Of a stretch of 64,000 bases of DNA, positions 47,431 to 59,343 are shown one piece after another; positions within the stretch are counted from its first letter, which is position 1; each line of letters begins with the position of its first letter. The stretch is from Citrus sinensis. Its lineage: Eukaryota > Streptophyta > Magnoliopsida > Sapindales > Rutaceae. The stretch is taken from positions 21,805,501 to 21,869,500 of the forward strand of contig NC_068556.1 of NCBI RefSeq assembly GCF_022201045.2, in the 5' to 3' direction. The notes under the pieces are model-generated. The model worked only from the letters and a program-made list of their open reading frames with translations, made no database searches and had not been told where the DNA came from. The position numbers and the translations under genes were made by a program.

Positions 47431-48167
47431 GCCTAGATTTATACGGCAAAGGTGAACCTTTGGTGATGGATTGTCGACATAATTAAGAAGCGGCAGCGAG
47501 CTGACTGAAGAGATCGAAAATACGCATCTGGAAAGTAAAATAAATTGAACAAAGCTTGAAAATTTGAACAAACACCCAAAAATTTGAACAATTTTTACAA
47601 AACAAGAATAATCAAAACCTAACTCTAGCAAAGCTTGAAAATTAAAAACCAAAACAAACAAGAACATCGAAATCACACAAGCTAACCCTAAATAGCGCGA
47701 ACAAATCAAAGCTTGAAATTATGAAAACACAATCGAAATCAAGGCATAATGGATTCACATAAGCGACGAGAAACAAAATGCAAACGAGAAATTAGAGCTG
47801 AGGAGTGGCTAAGAGGCCGCTATTGAAGAAGCGCTTGCTACACCAGTGCTTGCTACTACTGTTGATGCTGCTTCAACCTCTTGTATTGCATTTTCCTTCA
47901 GAATCGAAGGATTTGTAAATTGTTTGGTTCCTGAGAAAATTTCGTTAAGGTTTCTTGAGAAAATGAAAGAAAAGAAAAAAAATGAAGAAAATGAGAGTGT
48001 GATAAGAGAAGTAGAATTTTATTTTCTAAGTGTGTATTCATTTAACACTTAGGACAAAAAAAGAAGAAAGAAAGTTTAAAGTACCCAAAACGGTACGGTT
48101 TGGCTAGCATTTTTTTTTAATTATTAAAACACACCTTTTGTTTTTTAAATAAAATAATGTATAAAAT
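47431..48167. other. Region upstream of the CDPK relic
   Basis: No confirmed gene. It may be internal to the CACTA element whose end lies at 48432, but I could not find the other terminus. Confidence 0.35.
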
Positions 48168-48432
48168 TTGGGTCAAATATGGTCAAAGTAATTTTTCTAT
48201 CATAATTTCTTGATAGATTAAATTTCTATCACGATTCTATCATAAGTTCGTGATAAATGATAATCATATCATAAAGCCATCATAAATTTATGATAGAAAA
48301 TATTTCTATCACAAAACCATCATTAATTTATGATAAATTGAAAATTATGTCACAAGTCTATCATAGTTTTATGATATACCCAGAATCTGTCATAAGTTGT
48401 CTGTCATTTGTTAGCAGTTTTCTTGTAGTGTA
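48168..48432. mobile_element. CACTA (En/Spm-type) transposon terminus
   Basis: Ends TTTTCTTGTAGTG at 48432, the complement of the canonical CACTACAAGAAAA terminus. The preceding 250 bp carry many copies of TATCATAA / TTATGATA in both orientations, the subterminal repeats expected for transposase binding. The opposite terminus was not found, so the element is truncated or rearranged. Confidence 0.75.
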
Positions 48433-48439
48433 AGCAAAT

Positions 48440-51400
48440 GGAAGAGAAATGTCAGAAGCTAAATTTTGAAAATTGAACATGGAAAAAATGAGGTTTAACA
48501 ATGATGTAGAAGTTAGAATTAACTGTGGAGGTCAAATCATGGAGCAAGCACCATATTGATGCAATAGTTTGTGCTAAAAATAGAAGTTATTGGAGATGTA
48601 CAGAGGTCTATAGACACCTAGAGACGTGCCAGAAGCACCACACATGGGCATTCTTAAAAAGGTTAGCCAATTTATCCTCTTTGTTTTGGCTATGCTTTGG
48701 AGATTTCAATGAAATACTATGGCGTCATGAAAAAATAGGAGGGAACAATAGAGAAGCTAGCGTGATGCAGATGTTCAGGGACGCTGTTAGAAATTGTAGC
48801 CTGGTGGATTTAGGTTGTAAAGGGCGTCCCTTAATGTGGTCAAATAAAAGATACGAGCAATAAAAGATACGAGCCACATTTGATTGTGGAGAGATTAGAT
48901 TGCTTTTTGTGTAATCAAGAATGAAGAAACGTGTTCTTAGAATCGGCAGCTGAAACAGTAGAGACATGGACATCGGACCATAACCCCATTTTGATGGAAG
49001 TGATGGCAAAAGGGAGGGGCTTAAGATATAATAGAAGAACTTTTCCTTCAGTGCATTATGAGGATTTTTAGAGCTCCTATGATAAATGTAGAGAGATTGT
49101 GGAACAAGAGTGGGTAGAGCAAAGAAGATGGTATAGTGAAGATGCAGTTGAAAGCTTCAAAAGAGCAACAAAGGCAACAATGACTCACCTACAGTGGTGG
49201 AACAAAGAGGAGTTAAGGGACAGAAGTCAGAAGTTAAAGAAGATGATTAATGAGTTGAAATGGGCAAAGTAACAGAACCAACACTATGAAGAAGAGAAAA
49301 GAATCAAGAGCTTAGAAAAGAAGATTGATGCTTTTCTGCTAAATGAAGAAATCTATTGGAAGTAGAGATTAAGAGCAGATTAGCTACGAGTAAGAGATAA
49401 AAATACGAAGTTTTTCCATGCTAAAACTTCATGGAGAAAGAGGAAAAATAGAATTTGGGGAATAATTGATGAAAATAGAAATTGGACAGAAGAAGAAGAA
49501 GATGTAAAAAGAATGTTTTGCAACTACTATACAAATTTATTCACTATAACAAACCCTTTACAAGCCCAATTGGAAGTTGTTTTGCAAAATATGCCTAGGA
49601 AGGTCAAAGAGGAGATGAACGAGGAACTGGACAGACCTTTGACTGCCGAGGAGATATCAGTAGTTCTATCCCAAATGTACCCAACCAAGCTCCCAGACCA
49701 GATGGATTTCTAGTAGCCTTTTTTAAAAAACATTGGAAATCAATAAGCAAAAGAGTGCTGGCAACTTGTCTTTATATTCTCAATGAAGGTGGTAACATAG
49801 CGTCTCTCAATCATACTTACACTGCACTGATGCCCAAGGTTGAGAAGCCTAGAAATGTAACAGAGTTTAAGCCTATTAGCTTATGTAATGTAATATATAG
49901 AATAATCACAAAAACCATAGCTAATAGCTTAAATATATGCTGCATGTCATCATCTCAGCAACACAAAGTGCCTTCATACCAAACAGACTCATAACGGATA
50001 ATGTTGTCATAGGATATAAATGTTTGCACAAGATAAGGCTTAACAGAGGGAGGAAAAATAGGTTAGTAGCCTTAAAACTCGACATAAGTAAGGCATATGA
50101 TAGAATTGAATGGTGCTTCTTGGAAAATACTATAAAGAGACTAAGATTTTCACCCAAATGAATTGAATTGACTATAAGATGTATTACACCTTCGTCATTC
50201 TCAATATTGATAAATGGAGTAGCCAAAGGAATGATTCTTTCACAAAGAGGATTGAGGCAGGGCTGCCTCTTATCCTTATATTGCTTTATTCTTTGTGCAT
50301 AAAGCTTTTCAAACTTGCTACAACAAGCAGAAACTCAGAAGCTGATCCAGGGACTGAAATTCAGCAACAACTTGGCAATCACTCACTTGCTCTTCGCAGA
50401 TGACAATCTTATCTTTACAAGGGCCACAACTGAAGACTGCATAAATATGAAGCTCATTTTTGACAAATATGTAGCTGTCTCGGGCCAAATTTCAATTATG
50501 AAAAATTGTCAATGTTCTTTAGTAGAAACACTCAAGTAAGGCAGATTGAGGATATAAAGAACAAATTCCAGCTCAGTGTTGTGTCTAGGCATGAGAAATA
50601 TTTGGGCTTGCCATTATTATTGCCCAAAAGATTAATTATATACATTATTATTATTTTTCCTTTAATTTTATGATGGATTAAGTATTTATTGTGCCAAATT
50701 CATTTGTTTGTTTACAATAAATCAAAATTTTAAAATATAAAATATGTATAAAATTAAATAGAAAATAATTTAATTTATAAAATTAAAAATAAGATTTGAT
50801 TAAATCATATTTATTTCCTAAGAATTTCACCTTACCCTAACTATTATTATTTAGTTAAGCATAATTGAAAAAAGAATTATTAAAATTAAATTAAACATAA
50901 TTAAAAGTAATAAAAACAACTTAAATTAAAAATAAAAATAAATTTATTAATAAAATAATTATACAAAATATTAAAAACATACTTGGAAATCAAGATTATA
51001 GGGAGATGGAGAGATCCGAGAATTTGAGAAGAAGAAAGATGTAGAGAGATGATTAAAAACATAAAAATGAGGCTCTATTTATAGAAAAATAAATTCGTAA
51101 TCCAGTGTTTTGCGGTCCATCATAAGCTTCATGCATGTACTCCTCACAACCATTAGATCAAGATCCAACGGCTGGTCAAACTTCAAAAGTCAACATCACA
51201 CGTGGCATCATTTGACTTGTCTGATTTGGCCAAAGAACGATTGAGATTTGGCGGGTTAATGGGTGGATCAGTTCGACCCGAATACAAAGATTTGGATCCT
51301 ACAACTTGCTTCACCAACCATTGCCACGTGGCACAATTATGACTATTGAATCATGAACGGTTGATATTTAGTGAAAATTGCCAACTATCTCATGCACTCA

Positions 51401-53523
51401 TATCTATTGTAAGCTCATTTCATCATCCAATCAGTGCTCGATCAACAGAAAAAGTCAACTTTTTTTTACACAAGCCTAATTTTAAGTCGATCTTGACTGA
51501 TCTTAAGGTTTTCAGACCTTCGGAATCCAAATTTAACCTCTATTTATCTGTTTGAAGACTCGAATTATGTGAAATTAATATTTTACATAATAAACATACA
51601 AAAATACACAAAATTAGATATATTTAAAACATTATTAATAATTCCTAATATATTGCATAAACACAAATATAAATTATAACATAGGCACAAAATGATATTA
51701 TTATCGCTTGATAATTAAACAATTTTTAATACTAATCAATATCAAATTGGGAAAGCAAGCTTTTCTCCAGCAGAGGGAAAGAAGTTTTAATCAAAGCAAT
51801 CACCCAAGCAATCCCTGCCTATGCCATGAGTGTTTTCAGAATTCTATTAAGTTTTTGTGCAGATATTCAAAGAGCAATAGCTTGGTTTTGGTAGAACTCA
51901 AAGGAAGATCATAGAAGCATACATTGGGCCAAGTGGGAGAAAATGAGTACTTCCAAAAGAAAAGGGGGCATGGGGTTTAGAGATCTATTAAGCTTTAATC
52001 AAACTTTAGTAGCTAAGTAAGGATGAAGGTTGATCCAATTTCCAGACTCCCTTATGGCAAAAGTCTTAAAGGCTTTGTACTTTAAGAAGACAGACTTTTT
52101 AAATGCAAAATTGGGGCATAAACCATCTTTTATTTGGAGGAGTATTCTTTGGAGTAGACAAGTGCTGCATCAAGGTCTAAGATGGAGAATAGAGAGTGGA
52201 GAGCAAGTCAAGATTTATAATTGTAACTGGATTCCTAGACCTTCAACTTTCAAGATAGTGTCAGCTCCAACCCTGCCACTGGAGGCTACAATTCCCCTCT
52301 TAATTAATGCAGAGCACAAGTGGAATGAAGCATTAATCAGACAACACTTCATACTTAAGGATGCAGATTGCATCTTGAAGATTATATTGCCAAGAACTCC
52401 AAGACCAGACCAATCTATATGGGCTTTATGACAAACATGGAAATTACTTAGTAAAGAGTGGCTACCAAGTTGCTCTGAGACTAAAATTCCATGACTGTCC
52501 AGACTCATCAAAAACAAGTTCATCCAAGTGGCATAGAATCTGGAAATTGTATTTATCAGAGAAAGTTCAAATATTCATGTGGAGGGCAGTACGAAATCTG
52601 CTTTCAACAGCAGAAAACCTGTGGAAAAGGAAAATTGTGCAATAGCTGTGGTGTCAATGGTATGGCAAACAAGGTGAAAATGTTTCTCATGCCCTCTTAA
52701 ATTGTAAAGCATTTCAGAAAACTTGGAGGATCACAGCATTTGCAGAAGAAACCCAAGCTTTTGCTAACAAAGATCTGTTGAGCGTGTTTCAAACTGTAGC
52801 AGAGAAGAAAAGCAAAGCAGAAATGGAGCTCTTCACAGCTTTATGTTGGGCTACCTGGCACTTAAGGAATCTTTTTGTCTTTGAGGGAAAGAATGAAGAT
52901 CTCAAGTATCACTGGCCAAAGCAGAAGCAATAGTGGAATCATATAGGAAAATTAAATTCCCATCACTGCCCTCCTATACAAGGCAGACTTGCAGAGAAAA
53001 CCAGAACTGGAAACCTCCTCCAACGGTGTGGTTCAAGGTTAATGTGGATGCAGCAACAAAGTTAAAAGAGCAAGTGGCAGGCTTAGGAGTGGTGATCAGA
53101 AGCTTGGAAGGAAACTTTGTAGCAGTAGCTCAGAAGCAAGTCAGATACTTCGGAGATGCAACTGCCGCAGAAACAGAAGCAATTAAGCTGGGAATAGAAA
53201 CTGCAGAAGCTGCCAATTGTGTGCCTTTGATAATTGAATGTGATTGCTGAGAAGCTGTGGATCTGGCTTTAGGAAGAAAAAGCAGTAATACTGAGATCTG
53301 TTGGACCATTTTGGACATCCAGGAAAAGCTAAAGGAACTACAGAACCTCACACTGCAGCGCGCCTCTCGGCTTCATAATGGCACGGCCCATTCGATTGCC
53401 AAAGTAGCTTTAGAAAGTGTGGAACCAATAATGGGGTTCATCGAATGTCATACACATCTTTTGTACCTTTTTCAAAGTTGATTTAATGAAAGCTAAGCTT
53501 TTATTCTAAAAAAAAAAAAAAAA
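48440..53523 (+). mobile_element. L1-type LINE, 5'-truncated, decayed and split by an insertion
   Basis: Plus-strand non-LTR retrotransposon remnant in several frames with many stops. It shows the end of the endonuclease domain (CFGDFNEIL near 48695, GRPLMWSN near 48825), a linker, reverse transcriptase blocks (ALMPKVEKP, FKPISLCNVIYRIITK near 49860-49915, TQSAFIPNRLITDN, LALKLDISKAYDR-like, LLFADDNLIF near 50390-50420), a zf-RVT region (52030-52650) and an RNase H domain (VWFKVNVDAATK, TAAETEAIKLGIE, 53030-53250). It ends in poly(A) at 53508-53523, exactly at the edge of duplication copy B. The 5' part, including most of the endonuclease and any ORF1, is missing. Confidence 0.9.
50630..51735 (-). 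mobile_element. Insertion within the LINE, LTR-like
   Basis: About 1.1 kb separates the LINE blocks YLGLPLLLPK and the later KASFSPAEGK-type block, and has no LINE similarity. On the minus strand it contains a good TATA box (CTATAAATAGAGCC near 51072-51085) and a pyrimidine-rich leader, as in the U3/R part of an LTR. Clear TG/CA ends with a 5-bp duplication were not found, so the type and exact ends are uncertain. Confidence 0.4.
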
Positions 53524-53702
53524 TTTCTCCATCCGAAACGCAATATTCAAGTGGGTTCATGAAAAGCCCAGTGACATTAAATCATTAATATAATCTCCAA
53601 AAGGCCAAACTCAAAGTGGGGTATTCATGAAAGGCCACATGAAAATTTATTTATCTAAACACGAAATGAGAACAAACAACTGAAATGAAGATTAAAGATT
53701 CT

Positions 53703-55010
53703 CTAAGCATTAAACGTAAAATTGAAATTGGAGCAAGTTGTTTGGCGGAACAGGAGAGAAGAGCTGAACCCTAGCCTTGCTGTGCCTAGATCAAACTGCA
53801 GAAGATTATCTTCCAGTTGATGCCCACCTATCACAATTGAAGTCCTAGGGTGTACTCCACCGTCCACAAAACCTAGGCAAAGAACATCCCTTTTAACTTG
53901 CACCATTGAGTTTGCCCCAAAAATACTCCAAACTGCTTTGCTACTTTGCAAGACTAGATCAATCTGAGGCACAGCTGGTCCAGCACGAGTTCTGCCAATG
54001 TGGGTAGAATTAAAGCATGCCCCAAATGGTGAAACTGGTTTAACTCTAGGGACTTTCGCTAACTCTTTGGTGAAAGCTTCAATAAAAGCTTCGTAGATTG
54101 ATGATTCCAACACCGTGTAAGGACGGATAGTGCTGATTTTGGTTCCACCGAAACCCTTTTTGTCAATTGATAGCAAAGATGTGTTCATAGGGATGACGTG
54201 TCCATTGATTTTAATAGACTTTACTTCAATGAAGTAATCAGATGAAGGAAGGTCTGTAAAAGTACGAGTTGCTGTAGTCACAGGATTGAGGATAAGTGGG
54301 GTGTAAGTGAGAGACTTTGAAACATCAACACCAGGAAGCATAACATAAGGGCCGTCACCAAAGAAGACAGCGCCGTTAGCTTCGGTAGAGGAACTCAAGC
54401 AAATGGCAAATTTTCTCTTAAAGCTAAAAGCAGAAGAGAACAGGGATGGAAGTGAAATTTTAGTTCTTCCAAGGCCAGCCATACCCGTAACACCCTTTGC
54501 AAGATCTGTTAAAAGAAATGAGTCAGAACAGACAAAGAGAAGCTTAGGCACTGAAACGACTTTACCCGGATTCTTGCCATCAGTGGATTGGATGGACGCG
54601 ACATCCATGGACACCCCACCGAAAAAGCTAATGCCGTTTATGGTGTTTTCAGGCAGGAGATTGCAAGTATTATTGTGGCAACCTGGCCTGGGTTTAATAC
54701 CATGGCATTCAAAACAATAAGGTGCATTAGCGAGAGAGCATGGAGCTGAATGGCAAGGGGCAAATGTATAGGAAGATGATACATATTCTTTTTCACAATC
54801 AACCCATAGAAACTGACCACCAAGATCAAGGGTCAATTTCACAGGCACGAGAGGGGTTCTTTGTTTGATTTGAGTGAGGTATTGGAGAGTTGATCCATCT
54901 TTGGTAACCGGAAGGACTAGTGCTTTTGGTCTAAAAGACGTTTTGGCTATGGAAGGAGAGATGAAAAGGAGAAGAAAGCAAAAAAGAAGAAATTTGGAAG
55001 AGAGAGCCAT
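53703..55010 (-). CDS. EDGP / basic 7S globulin / glucanase-inhibitor-like protein, copy e (intact twin)
   Basis: Intronless 435-codon gene, ATG at 55010, signal peptide ending near residue 23 (...SPSIAK). First catalytic site is LDLGGQFLWVDC (Asp62 kept, TGS lost); second is ISTIRPYTVL with no Asp, so a non-proteolytic inhibitor or binding role is likely. The loop CFECHGIKPRPGCHNNTCNLLP contains the cysteine that is a stop codon in the pseudogene twin at 41950-43257. It is the surviving functional copy of that duplicated pair. TATA box 44 bp upstream. The hAT element sits about 110 bp upstream of the ATG and may affect its promoter. Confidence 0.93.
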   Translation of the reverse strand: MALSSKFLLFCFLLLFISPSIAKTSFRPKALVLPVTKDGSTLQYLTQIKQRTPLVPVKLTLDLGGQFLWVDCEKEYVSSSYTFAPCHSAPCSLANAPYCFECHGIKPRPGCHNNTCNLLPENTINGISFFGGVSMDVASIQSTDGKNPGKVVSVPKLLFVCSDSFLLTDLAKGVTGMAGLGRTKISLPSLFSSAFSFKRKFAICLSSSTEANGAVFFGDGPYVMLPGVDVSKSLTYTPLILNPVTTATRTFTDLPSSDYFIEVKSIKINGHVIPMNTSLLSIDKKGFGGTKISTIRPYTVLESSIYEAFIEAFTKELAKVPRVKPVSPFGACFNSTHIGRTRAGPAVPQIDLVLQSSKAVWSIFGANSMVQVKRDVLCLGFVDGGVHPRTSIVIGGHQLEDNLLQFDLGTARLGFSSSLLFRQTTCSNFNFTFNA

Positions 55011-55053
55011 TTGGTTAACGTGCTGGGGACTGTAAAGCAGCGAGCAGCCAAGA

Positions 55054-55061
55054 TATTTATA
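55054..55061 (-). promoter_or_regulatory. TATA box of EDGP-like copy e
   Basis: CCTATAAATATC on the minus strand, 44 bp upstream of the ATG; only about 56 bp separate it from the hAT insertion. Confidence 0.65.
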
Positions 55062-55116
55062 GGCATTTTTTCAATTTAAAATTCTTATTTTTTTAATGAT
55101 TTTTAAAGGTAGAGAA

Positions 55117-55889
55117 TAGGGATGGCAATTGTACCCGCAAACCCGCAAATCCGTCCAAACCCACCCGCCAAAACCCGCCCGTTGCGGGTAATTTTACCCG
55201 TTGCGGGCGGGTTTAGTATTATAAATTAAAACCCGCATATGGATGCGGGTGGGTTTGGTATTAACCTTATATCCGGTGGATACCCGCATGGATATCCACC
55301 AAACCCGCAATATTTTTTCAAATATTTTTAATTTAATTTTAATCTAAAAATGTATAAAGAAAATAATGTCATTAATTAAATTACCAAATAGTCAAAGGCT
55401 CAAAGTTGTGTATGTGTGTATGTGACCTATATCCTATTCTAAAGTCATAATCTAAAGAAAACTAAAGGCATTTTCCTTCGAATTAGTATTTGAAAATATT
55501 AATCTTAATTATTATTATAGGCATTGTGTTGGATGGGTGCTTATGGTGGTGAATGAAATGAATATCTTCTCTTGGAGCTTGTTTTAAATGATAATATGAA
55601 ATGTAATTATTATTTTTAGATACTAGTTTGTGTTTTTTAAATGGATTTGTGTAATTTATACTTAAATTTGAGAATTTGTGTTGAATTGATGTGAAAATTT
55701 TAATTTTTCATTTACATTATTTAAATATAAAATTGAGTATGTTATATGGAATTTAAGGTTATTATTATAAATTTATATATTAAACATTTGTGATTTTAAA
55801 TACGGAAACCCGCAAAAAATCCGCCGGATACCATTGCGGGTTTGGTAATTGTTAAAACCCGCTGCGGGCGGTGCCCATTGCCATCCCTA
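55117..55889. mobile_element. Non-autonomous hAT element (773 bp)
   Basis: Starts TAGGGATGGCAAT and ends ATTGCCATCCCTA, with a perfect 8-bp target duplication GTAGAGAA (55109-55116 and 55890-55897). Subterminal ACCCGC/GCGGGT repeats fill both ends; the core is AT-rich and noncoding. The uninterrupted site is seen in copy A near 43350. Confidence 0.95.
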
Positions 55890-55915
55890 GTAGAGAAGAT
55901 TCAAATTTGGGTGGT

Positions 55916-56288
55916 GAACTAAAATAAAGTGCTTGAAAACCACTTGACTAGGCATTGGAAATTCAAATAAGCTTAATCAAGCTACTTAAAAATCACTCGG
56001 CGAACGAGCCAGTTAGAACCCAAACCTCACAATTGTAAGGTCATGGGTTTGAGCCCCCACAATGCATTCTGGGGGTTTAATTTCCTTCTTCAATTTGACT
56101 GAACTAAAATAAAGTGCTTGAAAACCACTTGACTAGGCATTGGAAATTCAAATAAGCTTAATCAAGCTACTTAAAAATCACTCGGCGAACGAGCCAGTTA
56201 GAACCCAAACCTCACAATTGTGAGGTCATGGGTTCGAGCCCCCACAATGCATTCTGGGGGTTTAATTTCCTTCTTCGATTTGACTGAA
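55916..56288. repeat. Tandem duplication, period 185 bp
   Basis: GAACTAAAATAAAGTGCTTG...TTTGACT occurs at 55916 and again at 56101. Both units carry the 5' part of a SINE. Copy A has only one unit (about 43386 onward). Confidence 0.88.
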
Positions 56289-56480
56289 GGCAGTTTTCTC
56301 CTTTTCGAAATGTAAGTGGAGTATACATCCCTTGAATAATAGAGAGGGTAAAAATTTGGGCGGTGCTTCATAAGATGTAAATTAGTCCTAGTAACAATTT
56401 GATTTGTAAATATCAATTGTAATCTCATTTAATATGAGTTGTACTCTTAAACAATAATCTCATATAATTTAAAAAAAAAA
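56187..56480 (+). mobile_element. tRNA-derived SINE (copy B), A box lost
   Basis: Counterpart of 43476-43760, with B box GGGTTCGAGCCCC and the same body and poly(A). About 17 bp covering the A box (GGCTTTAATCTAGTGG in copy A) are missing here and in the partial upstream unit, so it can no longer be transcribed from its own promoter. Confidence 0.7.
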
Positions 56481-57491
56481 ACACTTGGCGAAGACTTGGG
56501 GCTATGTTAGCTTCTTAATTTTCTTTTGATGAACCTCGACATACTGAAGGATTTTATTAAATAAGAAAGAGTAATCAGAACATCCATTTAGGGGGACATA
56601 ATGTGCTTCAATCTTAAGATAAGCCATAGCACTGAAACAACATCGTGAGAAACTATAGGTAAAAAAGAAATTAAAAATAAAAGCATATCAAAAGAAACAA
56701 TATTTCAAAAGTGATTAGCATCTTAAGACAAGAATTGTTGAATCCCTAAGTGAGGATTATTCCCCAAAAAAAAAAAAACTCATTAAGATGTAGATTAGCA
56801 AGACAATCTGCAGCATTATTGTTCTCCCAAAAAGTTTGTCAAGCAATGAAAATCCATGACAAAATGCTTTATCTTACAATTTACCCGTGTGTTTCTAAGA
56901 CTTGAAGACTATGTTTGGAAGTAGGATAGAAGATAGCATTTAGACTGTAATTTGGAGGATAAAAAAAATAATCTAATCCAAGGTTATGTTTGGTTGTCAA
57001 GACTAGTAAATTAGTTCAAATTTTAGTCTCAAATTCATGAGATTATTGATCCCCACTTTCACATGAGTTTAGGTTGGATTAAATATATTTTTTAATTCAA
57101 ATTTACTACCTTTATCAATAGTTTTTTAATAATTTTTTATTTTAACTTGAAATTAGGTATCAAAATTTTAATTCAATAATTTAAACATAAAAATTATTTA
57201 ATTATTATTTACAATAATATTTAATATACATATTATATTAAAAAATTAGAAATATAATTTGAAAATAATTATACTATTTATTATTTGTTTTTGTTTCATT
57301 AAACAGTTTATCCGACATTATACCAAATAAAGGATAGTAATATATAATTTAGCTAGTATAATCTAATTCAATCTAATCTTAAAAGTTAATCTAGTGTAAT
57401 TCTATCTTCTAGAGTCCAAAACAATTTCAAGGACCTTAATTTTTTTAAAAATTTAACAATAAACAATGAATCACATTCTATACGTTAATTT

Positions 57492-57633
57492 GTTTTCTTT
57501 TTTTGGTTTTAAACCATCCAATTTCTTGTGACCGCATTGAGTCCCGACTAACGCGGATTCGGGGTATAATCACAGTTAAGACTCCTTACCCCTCCCAAAT
57601 AGTTGTATAGTGGGGATCGAACCCAAGAGCTCT
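57492..57633 (-). mobile_element. 5'-truncated SINE with 11-bp target duplication
   Basis: Minus-strand element with B box GGGTTCGATCCCC, body GCGTTAGTCGGGACTC and end ATGGTTTAAAACC plus an A-rich tail. Flanked by TACGTTAATTT at 57481-57491 and 57634-57644. The empty site TACGTTAATTTC lies in copy A near 44797-44808. Related to the SINE at 27026-27206. Confidence 0.85.
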
Positions 57634-57814
57634 TACGTTAATTTCTTAATTAATTGATAGTGCACATTTTCAACATGCAAAATTACAAGTTGATAAGTTG
57701 TAATAAATATGGGTTGTCTAAATTAAAACAAGATGTTAGTGGGAAAACCAATAACAAAACACATGCGTGAACGGGGAAAGTTCGGTTCACTTTTTTTTAA
57801 AAAAAATTCAAAAA

Positions 57815-59343
57815 GGATAATTTTTAGATACCTCCCATGAGGTTTACCCTTACTACACTTGGAGAGAATGTATGCATATATTGACACATAGCACCCCTGG
57901 TCGTGTATTAGCGTTAAAGAACTGTTTGGTTGTTAAGGGCAATAATATAATTGCAAAATTTGAATTTTTTAAATCGTTAAGAAGCTATTGACTGATTAAA
58001 CTAACACAGTTGAATCTGAGGGAGTCATCTCCACTTCTTCTCATTGGCATGGTAAAGTTGGTCATATTTTCTCTTTATTTATTTCCATTTTCTTCTTATC
58101 TATAAAAGGATATATACAAAGACAAAGCTGCAATCATTGTAAGAAGACCGCCAGTATGAACTTTTTTCCTAAATCTGGAAAAATAATTACAACTAGATAT
58201 TGAACTTAGAATCAGTTGCTACAGGAATAGAAAAGAAATATTTTGTTTCCAAACACATACATAACTAGAAATTAAAAAAAAAAAAAAACACACACACACA
58301 CACAATATTTTTTTCCCTCTCCCATGGTGGGTTACAGTTTATATAGAGAAGAACAAAAGGCAAGCAACAAAGAAAAAAGCAGTTCCTAAGAAACTCTATA
58401 CAGACCAAAAAAAAAAGAAGAGCATTTATGCTAGTGAGCAAAACCCTTATGAAGTTTTTTGAACTCCAACTCAAGCGTTGAAGAGTTGTAATTTCTCACA
58501 AACTCAACAACCCTTTTCCTCTCTCATAGTTAAAGTGCTGCAATAGTTATTAAAGACTGAAAAAAATTAATATCTTGAGTCTTATTTGCTGAAACCTGCA
58601 TGAAAATCACATCTTTTTTAACAAAAGAAGTGCCTTTGAACAAGTCTCGTCATGCATGACATAAAAACACCTTACTCTCCAAAAGAAAACATAAACCATC
58701 ATTAACTGACAAGAAAACAAAAGAGAGATCCAACATACCCATTAAATCTTTCTGTCTCAAGTTGCAGTTGCAAAAGCACTTGAGTCCGAATAACAAGGAA
58801 ACACCATGTTTGTTAAATCTATATCTATGTAGGCATTTTCCTTTTTCCTCCCACGCTTTCGATTATCTGAAGAGGAAGCGTCATGTTAATTTTAGAAAGC
58901 AAATTGATAAGGTCATCTTGGTTTTTAAAAGCAGACACTGCTCTTCACTTCATTTGTAAAATAACTATTCAGTTTTTTATATAATCATTGAATAAAGAAA
59001 CCCAATCAATTGAAAAAAATATGAGAGGGTCATCTCTACTTCTTCTCATCGGCAATGATTGCAATGATTCCACTATTCATATGCATTTGGTGCCAAAAAA
59101 CAACAAATGCTCTGCAACTCTACAATGCAAGCCAAGAAGCATTGTCAAGTCTGCAACTCTGCATTGCTGCAAGTATTATCAGTTATTGTACTGTGCATTG
59201 AGGGCATTATTGTACTTTCATCAACAGAGCAAACGGCACTTTAACACTAAAACATGGTCAGGGGTGCTATATGTCAATATATGCATACATTCTCTCTAAG
59301 TGTAGTAAGGGCAAACCTCAGGGGAGGTATCCAAAAATTACCC
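57815..59343. mobile_element. Non-autonomous Mutator-like element (1529 bp, long TIRs)
   Basis: Terminal inverted repeats of about 90 bp: GGATAATTTTTAGATACCTCC at the left and the complement of GGGTAATTTTTGGATACCTCC at the right. A 10-bp target duplication AATTCAAAAA occupies 57805-57814 and 59344-59353. No transposase is encoded. An internal direct repeat (GTCATCTC-ACTTCTTCTCAT-GGCA) occurs near 58024 and 59031. The empty site is in copy A near 44970. Confidence 0.92.

Noticed and set aside
48168-48432. Repeated TATCATAA motifs as a CRISPR-like array
   Set aside because: Spacing is irregular, orientation alternates, and it is a plant transposon terminus.
54403-54720. 105-codon plus-strand frame opposite EDGP-like copy e
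   Set aside because: Antisense shadow of the conserved gene; similar shadows occur opposite copies a and b.
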